In this document: positions 31,188 to 35,876 of the stretch, in pieces
Numbering within the stretch: the first letter of the stretch is position 1
Layout: every line of letters starts with the position of its first letter
NCBI GenBank assembly: GCA_026984735.1
Contig: JALSRN010000080.1
Location: forward strand, 1-35,876
DNA length: 35,876 nucleotides
Direction of reading: 5' to 3'
From: Sedimenticola sp.
Lineage (GTDB): Bacteria; Pseudomonadota; Gammaproteobacteria; Chromatiales; Chromatiaceae
Notes under the pieces: model-generated
Told to the model about the DNA's origin: nothing
Databases searched by the model: none
Seen by the model: only the letters and a program-made list of their open reading frames with translations
Made by a program: the position numbers and the translations under genes

Positions 31188-32263
31188 ACGCCGGGGCGCG
31201 CCGAAAATTGGACTTTCTCATCGTCGGCCAGGGGCTGGCGGGCAGCCTGCTGGCTTGGCGGCTGATCCACCGGGGACAGCGGGTGACGGTGCTGGACGAC
31301 GGCCATCGCACCGCCTCTTCGAAGGTGGCCGCGGGGCTGATCAACCCCCTGGCGGGAATGCGCTTCAACCGCTCCCCCTTCGTCCACCGGTGGCTGGAGG
31401 AGCTGGAACGGTGCTACGGCGAGCTGGAAGAGGCGGCCGGCCGCCCCTTTCTGCATCCGCAAGCCATGGTGCGGCTGTTCCGCTCGCCCGGACAGGCGCG
31501 CTTCTACGAAAGGCGGGCCGCCGTGGCGGAAGACGGCGATCTGCTGGGAAAGAGATTCGCCCCCGAGGCGGCGGGCGAGCCGGTCCACGCGCCCCATGGC
31601 GGCTTTCTCCAGCGGCGCACCGGCCACCTCGACCTGCCCGCGCTGCTGCAGTTCATGACCCGCTGGCTGGAATCGCGGGGGGCGCTGCGGCGCCAGCCCT
31701 TCGACCACGCGCGCCTGGAGATCACCGCCCAGGCGGTGCGCCACGGCGAGCTGGAGGCCACCCACCTGGTCTTCTGCGAGGGCTTTCGAGGCAAGGACAA
31801 CCCCTGGTTCGCCAAGCTGCCCTTCGCGCCGGACAAGGGGGAGTTCCTCATCCTCGAGGGGCTGGCGCCGGAGCGGCTGCCGAGGCGCATCGTCAACGGC
31901 GCCCACTGGCTGCTGCGCCACGCCGACGGCCGTTACCGTCTTGGCGCCACCCACGACCACCATCGCCTGGATCCGCTGCCCACCCCCGAGGGGCGCGAAG
32001 CGTTGGAGGCGGGCCTGAAGCGGCTGGTGCGCCATCCCGAAGCGCTGCGCCTGGTGGATCAGCAGGCGGGGGTGCGCCCTTCCACCGCCGACCGCAAGCC
32101 CCTGCTCGGCACCCACCCGCGGCTGCCGCGCCTCCATTTCTTCAATGGCTTCGGCGCCCACGGCAGCCTCACCATTCCTTGGTACGCCGAGCGCATGGCC
32201 GACTGGCTGCTGCACGGTCGGCCGCTGCCTGAAGAAGCCCGGCTCCAGCGGTTCGCCAATTAG
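31184..32263 (+). CDS. FAD-dependent oxidoreductase (DAO family)
   Basis: 359 residues, D-amino acid oxidase-like flavoprotein. The N-terminal FAD/NAD-binding dinucleotide loop is FLIVGQGLAGSLLAWRLIHR with acidic end of strand 2 in VTVLDDGHRTASSKVAAGLI. The C-terminal FAD motif GVRPSTADRKPLLGTHPRLP and FFNGFGAHGSLTIPWYAERM complete the fold. Relatives include ThiO, DadA and glycine oxidase; the substrate cannot be assigned. The start is TTG 31184, overlapping the PlsC-like stop (TTGA). The TAG stop is followed at once by the repeat element at 32264, whose left flanking copy of TTAG contains it. Confidence 0.82.
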   Translation: MNAGARRKLDFLIVGQGLAGSLLAWRLIHRGQRVTVLDDGHRTASSKVAAGLINPLAGMRFNRSPFVHRWLEELERCYGELEEAAGRPFLHPQAMVRLFRSPGQARFYERRAAVAEDGDLLGKRFAPEAAGEPVHAPHGGFLQRRTGHLDLPALLQFMTRWLESRGALRRQPFDHARLEITAQAVRHGELEATHLVFCEGFRGKDNPWFAKLPFAPDKGEFLILEGLAPERLPRRIVNGAHWLLRHADGRYRLGATHDHHRLDPLPTPEGREALEAGLKRLVRHPEALRLVDQQAGVRPSTADRKPLLGTHPRLPRLHFFNGFGAHGSLTIPWYAERMADWLLHGRPLPEEARLQRFAN

Positions 32264-32428
32264 CAGGCCGTTGAAAAACGTTGTTTTTCGACGGCCTGTG
32301 AGCGGTACAGGGAGGTGCCGCCATTTTCGATGACTGCAAGTCATTGAAAATGAAGGAACCAGGAAATCGCATTTTCCGGTTCCGGGGTTGAAAAAGACCA
32401 TGGAAGGACTTTTTCAACAGCCTGTTAG
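32260..32428. repeat. 161-bp MITE-like structured element with TTAG direct repeats
   Basis: The element spans 32264-32424. Its ends, CAGGCCGTTGAAAAA on the left and TTTTTCAACAGCCTG on the right, form an inverted repeat with one mismatch in 15 bp. TTAG lies directly outside both ends (32260-32263 and 32425-32428), fitting a 4-bp target duplication. Inside are four hairpins: 32264-32298 (15-bp arms, one wobble, 5-nt loop), 32322-32352 (14-bp arms, one wobble, 3-nt loop), 32355-32383 (GGAACC/GGTTCC stem with a bulged A) and 32387-32418 (10-bp perfect arms). It has no coding capacity. As it lies between convergent genes it may also serve as a two-way terminator. A non-autonomous IS derivative is the best explanation; the parent IS is not known. 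Confidence 0.65.
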
Positions 32429-32468
32429 AGACCGTTTGGAAGGGGCGGCGGCGCCGGAGTCGCTCCCG

Positions 32469-33719
32469 TCAAGGCACCACCTGGTCGATCACCAGCTCCA
32501 CCGGCTTGCCGGCGCCCACCTGCACCAGCTTTTCGGCGCTCTGGAAATCGCCGCTCGCCGCCATGGGCTGGCCGCTGCGCGCGATCCGGGCGGCGATCTT
32601 GAGCTGTTTGTAGTCCTTGAGGCTGCCGCCGCGGATGAGGTTGCCGTCGGTGAGCTCCACCTGGGCCGGAAGCTGGCCCGCGGTGAGACGAACGGCCGCC
32701 ACCGGCATGGGCGGGCCGCTGGGCGCTTTAGCGAAGATGAAGAGGGGTTCGCCCGGTTTCACCTTGTCGCGCAGCTTCGGCGACAGGGTGACCTGCAAGC
32801 GGATGCCGGAAGAGGCGGCCTCGAGATCCACCGCGGAGCCCGGATCCTCCACCTGAAGGCCGGCGGCGGCGGCCGCTTGCTTTGCCTGGGCGATGAGCCC
32901 GCGCAGCTCCCGCACATAGTCCGGATTGTCGGCCAGCCCCGCCTCGGCCTGACGCCAGTAGTAGATGGCGTTCTGATAGTCGCCCGTCTCGCTGGCGCCC
33001 TTGCCCGCCAGCCAGAGCGCGGTGGAGTCTTCCGGCGCCTTCTCCAGCGCCTTCTTCACCAGTTCGTAGGGCTTGCCCCGCATGCGCCCTCCCTGGGTCA
33101 TGGCCAGGGCGTCGGCCCAGGCGACGAGCGCCTGCGGATGCTCGTCGGTCAGCTTGGCCACCTTCTCGAAAGTCTTCGCCGCCTCCGAAAAGCGCCGCTC
33201 GCTGGAATAGACGCGCCCCAGCATGAACCAGGCCTCGGCGTCGTCGGGCTTCTCCTTCACCCGCTTTTCCAGCGTCTGCACGATCTCCTCCAGGGTGGGC
33301 GCCTCGCCGCCGGCCCGCATCCTGGCGTGCAGCGCCTCCACCTCGGCCACCGCCCGGTCGCTCGACAACTGCGGCGAGCCGAGCCACCCGTAGAGCCCCA
33401 GGCTGGCGGCCGGCAGCAGAACGGCGAGAAAAACCACGCCGGAGCGGCGTCCGAACGCGGTGACCGAGGCGCGCTGTTCCACCACCCGGGTGTCTTCCAA
33501 CAGCTCCTGCTCCAGCTCCTCCCTGGCCTGCTGGAACGCCTGTTCGTCCAGGGTGCCGGCTTTGAAGTCGGCCTCCAGCTCCTTGAGCTTCTGCCGTGCC
33601 ACCTGGACGTTGTTCTCGCGCACCTCATCCACGATCTCGCCCCGCTGGCGCAGCAGCGACCAGAGCAGAACGCCCACCACCAGCGCCAGCAGCAGGGCCA
33701 CCAGGATCCAAAAGGTCAT
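32469..33719 (-). CDS. ccmI: Cytochrome c maturation protein CcmI
   Basis: 416 residues. CcmI (CycH) brings apocytochrome c to the heme ligation complex. Two N-terminal membrane helices (residues 2-21 and about 94-112) flank a cytoplasmic coiled-coil segment (EVRENNVQVARQKLKELEAD). The periplasmic part is TPR-rich (LEKRVKEKPDDAEAWFMLGR, PQALVAWADALAMTQGGRMR), and the C-terminal domain is beta-rich (GIRLQVTLSPKLRDKVKPGE to the end). Overlaps ccmH by 4 nt. Last gene of the ccm operon here; ends 45 bp from the repeat element. Confidence 0.92.
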   Translation of the reverse strand: MTFWILVALLLALVVGVLLWSLLRQRGEIVDEVRENNVQVARQKLKELEADFKAGTLDEQAFQQAREELEQELLEDTRVVEQRASVTAFGRRSGVVFLAVLLPAASLGLYGWLGSPQLSSDRAVAEVEALHARMRAGGEAPTLEEIVQTLEKRVKEKPDDAEAWFMLGRVYSSERRFSEAAKTFEKVAKLTDEHPQALVAWADALAMTQGGRMRGKPYELVKKALEKAPEDSTALWLAGKGASETGDYQNAIYYWRQAEAGLADNPDYVRELRGLIAQAKQAAAAAGLQVEDPGSAVDLEAASSGIRLQVTLSPKLRDKVKPGEPLFIFAKAPSGPPMPVAAVRLTAGQLPAQVELTDGNLIRGGSLKDYKQLKIAARIARSGQPMAASGDFQSAEKLVQVGAGKPVELVIDQVVP

Positions 33720-34183
33720 GCGTCACCTCCTTCACGGCCCTCTCCCAACAGCGCCTCGGCTTGGCGGCGCTCCTCTTCGGTGAGCACCTGCCGGTCGCCG
33801 GAAGGACGGCGGCGGATGAAGCGCACCAGCACCACCACCCCAACCAGGAAGATGACGAAAGGACCGCCCCACAACAGCAGCGTGTTGCGCTGCAGCGGCG
33901 GGCGGTAGAGAACGAAATCGCCGTAGCGCGCCACCATCCAGTCGATGATCTCCTCCTTGCTCTTGCCGGCCACCACCATCTCGTAGGTCTTCTCCCGCAG
34001 ATCCTTGGCGAGATCGGCGTTGGAGTCGGCCAGATTCTGATTCTGGCAGACCAGGCAGCGCAGCTCGCTGATGAGACTCTTGTAGAGCTTCTCCTGACCG
34101 GGGTCGTCGAACTTGTGGACCTCGATGGCGGCGCCGGCCACCAGGGGCACCAGCAGCAGCAACAGCAACGCGCGGCGCATCAA
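33716..34183 (-). CDS. ccmH: Cytochrome c maturation protein CcmH
   Basis: 155 residues. Periplasmic thiol-disulfide protein that reduces the apocytochrome cysteines. Signal peptide (residues 1-18), active site LRCLVCQNQNLADSN with Cys43 and Cys46, then YEMVVAGKSKEEIIDWMVAR and a C-terminal membrane helix (about 104-124). Single-domain CcmH, with the CycH-like TPR part in the separate ccmI. Overlaps both neighbours by 4 nt. Confidence 0.95.
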   Translation of the reverse strand: MMRRALLLLLLVPLVAGAAIEVHKFDDPGQEKLYKSLISELRCLVCQNQNLADSNADLAKDLREKTYEMVVAGKSKEEIIDWMVARYGDFVLYRPPLQRNTLLLWGGPFVIFLVGVVVLVRFIRRRPSGDRQVLTEEERRQAEALLGEGREGGDA

Positions 34184-34716
34184 CCCTTCTCCTCTTTCAG
34201 TTTCTTGATCAGCGGCACCAGCTGGTCACGCACGATCTCGTCGGTCACCGGGCCGATGACCTTGTGGCGGATGATCCCTTTCTTGTCGACGACGAAGGTC
34301 TCGGGCACGCCATACACCCCCCAGTCGATGCCGGTGCTGCCGTCGCGGTCCACCAGACTCGCCTCGTAGGGGTTGCCCAGGCTCTCGAGCCAAGCCTTGG
34401 CGTCCGCCTCTTCGTCCTTGTAGTTCAGGCCATAGACCGGCGCCAGATTCATCTGCGCGAACCGCTTCACCACTTGGTGCTCGGCGCGGCAGGAGACGCA
34501 CCACGACGCCCACACGTTGAGCAGCCACACTTTGCCGCGCAGCTGTTCCGTGGCGATCTTCTCCTTTGGATCGTAGAGAGTGGGCAGCTCGAAATGGGGC
34601 GCCGGCTTGCCGATGAGCGGGGAAGGCACCCGCTTGGGGTCGTTTTTCAGCCCCACCGCGAGGAAACCCACGATGACCAGAAAGAGCGCCAGCGGAATCA
34701 GGTAACGGCTCTTCAT
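34180..34716 (-). CDS. ccmG: Thiol:disulfide interchange protein CcmG (DsbE)
   Basis: 178 residues. Membrane-anchored thioredoxin-fold reductant of apocytochrome c. N-terminal helix (residues 5-23), thioredoxin domain with active site WASWCVSCRAEHQ (Cys73, Cys76) and the cis-proline region VYGVPETFVVDKKG. The DsbE-type central insert GLNYKDEEADAKAWL is present. Overlaps ccmH by 4 nt and ccmF by 4 nt. Confidence 0.95.
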   Translation of the reverse strand: MKSRYLIPLALFLVIVGFLAVGLKNDPKRVPSPLIGKPAPHFELPTLYDPKEKIATEQLRGKVWLLNVWASWCVSCRAEHQVVKRFAQMNLAPVYGLNYKDEEADAKAWLESLGNPYEASLVDRDGSTGIDWGVYGVPETFVVDKKGIIRHKVIGPVTDEIVRDQLVPLIKKLKEEKG

Positions 34717-35876
34717 GCCACACTCCCCGCCACCGCTTCCCGCTGGCGGCGCGCCAGCAGCCGGTAGCGCTTGTCGGCCACGGAACAGAGCCCGCCCAGG
34801 GCCATCACCAATGCGCCCAGCCAGATCCAGCGCACGAAGGGCTTGTGGTAGAGACGGATGGCCCAGGCGCCCTTGTCGTCGAGCGGCTCGCCCAGGGCCA
34901 CGAAGAGATCGCGGGTGAGGCCGGCGTCGATGCCGGCTTCGGTCATGGGCATGCCGGTGAGATAGTTACGCTTCTCGGGATAGAGGGTGGTCACCAGGCG
35001 GCCGTCGCGCGTCACCACGATCTCTCCCCGGTCCCCCTGATAGTTGGGGCCTTTCAGATGGGTGGTGCCGCGGAACTGGAAGTCGTAGCCGCCCAGGCTG
35101 TAGCTGTCGCCGGGAGCGAGTCGCACGTCCTCCTCGGTGCTGTAGATGGAGGTGAGGGTGACGCCGGTGATGAAGACCGCCACTCCCAGATGGCCCAGCG
35201 CCATGCCCCACTGGGAGAGGGAGAGGCCGCCCAGGCCCCGTCCCCGGGCGTACTGCGCGATCACCTTGAGGGTGGAGAAGAAGACCCAGAACGCCAACAC
35301 CATGCCCACCGCCGCTTTCCAGGAGAAGTGCTGCATGGCCACCGCCGGGAAGACGGTGCCGAACACCAGGCTGGCGACGAAGGCCAGGCGCGCCTTGCGC
35401 CAGATGTCGGGGATGCGGTCACGCTTCCAGCGCGCCAGCGATCCCACGCCGATCAGGATCGCCAGGGGGATGGTGAGCGGAATGAAGACCGCGTCGAAAT
35501 AGGGCGGCCCCACCGAGATCTTGCCCGCGCCGAGGGCGTCGATGATCAGCGGATAGAGGGTGCCCAGCAGTATGCTCACCGTGGTCACCACCAGAATCAC
35601 GTTGTTGAGCAGCAGTGCCGTCTCCCGCGAGACCAGTTCGAAACGGACATGGCTGCGCACCTTGGAGGCCCGGGCCGCGTAGAGCGCCAGGGAGCTGCCC
35701 ACCACGGTGGCGAGAAAGAGCAGGATGAAGAGGCCGCGGGAGGGGTCCGAAGCGAAGGCGTGCACCGAGGTGAGCACCCCCGAGCGCACCAGGAAGGTGC
35801 CGAGCAGGCTCAGCGAAAAGGTGAAGATGGCCAGCAACACGGTCCACGCCTTGAAAGCGCCGCGCTTCTCGGTCAC
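34713..35876 (-). CDS. ccmF: Cytochrome c heme lyase subunit CcmF, C-terminal part (truncated by window edge)
   Basis: The last 387 residues of CcmF, the heme-ligation integral membrane protein that works with CcmH/CcmI/CcmG. The gene continues beyond the right edge; the tryptophan-rich heme motif (WWD) would lie there. Visible: FLVRSGVLTSVHAFASDPSR with the conserved heme-ligand histidine, then membrane helices, a periplasmic beta-rich loop (GDSYSLGGYDFQFRGTTHLK) and a final helix before the end. ccmF precedes ccmG, as in the usual ccmABCDEFGHI order. Confidence 0.95.
   Translation of the reverse strand: MTEKRGAFKAWTVLLAIFTFSLSLLGTFLVRSGVLTSVHAFASDPSRGLFILLFLATVVGSSLALYAARASKVRSHVRFELVSRETALLLNNVILVVTTVSILLGTLYPLIIDALGAGKISVGPPYFDAVFIPLTIPLAILIGVGSLARWKRDRIPDIWRKARLAFVASLVFGTVFPAVAMQHFSWKAAVGMVLAFWVFFSTLKVIAQYARGRGLGGLSLSQWGMALGHLGVAVFITGVTLTSIYSTEEDVRLAPGDSYSLGGYDFQFRGTTHLKGPNYQGDRGEIVVTRDGRLVTTLYPEKRNYLTGMPMTEAGIDAGLTRDLFVALGEPLDDKGAWAIRLYHKPFVRWIWLGALVMALGGLCSVADKRYRLLARRQREAVAGSVA

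Overview
The window is a dense, GC-rich stretch of bacterial chromosome with no broken genes, no RNA genes and very short gaps; the longest non-coding gap is 246 bp. Gammaproteobacteria are indicated by the order rsmI <> lpoA-yraN-gmhA (LpoA is known from that class) and by a c-type cytochrome maturation cluster in ccmF-G-H-I order. A class I phosphoribulokinase shows that the organism runs the Calvin cycle. With a NhaD sodium/proton antiporter, cytochrome c maturation and an ArsR repressor carrying the cysteine pair of persulfide sensors, the best guess is an autotrophic, probably sulfur-oxidising, marine or saline gammaproteobacterium. The sulfur part is inference; no sulfur-oxidation enzyme is in the window.

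Layout. 1-922: start of an ATM1-type ABC exporter (-), divergent from a small S24-like protein (+). 1001-5816: RND efflux operon (adaptor, stand-alone PilJ/NarX-type periplasmic sensor domain, RND pump; no outer-membrane factor). 5804-9293 (-): signalling operon of a membrane histidine kinase, a receiver-PAS protein and an ArsR regulator. 9302-10596 (+): truC and a PrxQ/Bcp peroxiredoxin. 10661-15315 (-): aroE, an unknown lipoprotein and prlC. 15562-17127 (+): PiT phosphate transporter. 17132-17992 (-): rsmI, divergent from 18096-22329 (+): lpoA, yraN, gmhA/diaA-type isomerase and a GlcD-type flavoprotein. 22346-23764: DUF4139 protein. 23905-27930 (+): nhaD, phosphoribulokinase and an ArsB/NhaD-type permease, with strong hairpins before and after the kinase gene. 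27977-29851 (-): dxs. 29893-32263 (+): SpoU methyltransferase, PlsC acyltransferase and FAD oxidoreductase, overlapping by 4 nt each. 32264-32424: a 161-bp structured element with matching ends and a 4-bp direct repeat, like a MITE. 32469-35876 (-): ccmI, ccmH, ccmG and the 3' part of ccmF.

Most relevant leads: (1) the kinase/receiver-PAS/ArsR operon, whose ArsR has C34 and C100 at the exact spacing of SqrR/BigR and whose kinase ends in a degenerate receiver; (2) phosphoribulokinase between two ion-transporter-superfamily genes, a candidate ion-coupled inorganic carbon supply module; (3) the stand-alone sensor domain inside an RND operon; (4) the S24 protein that keeps its serine but has arginine at the lysine position; (5) the MITE-like element. 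Domain and family calls are from reading the translations by eye; no database search was run.
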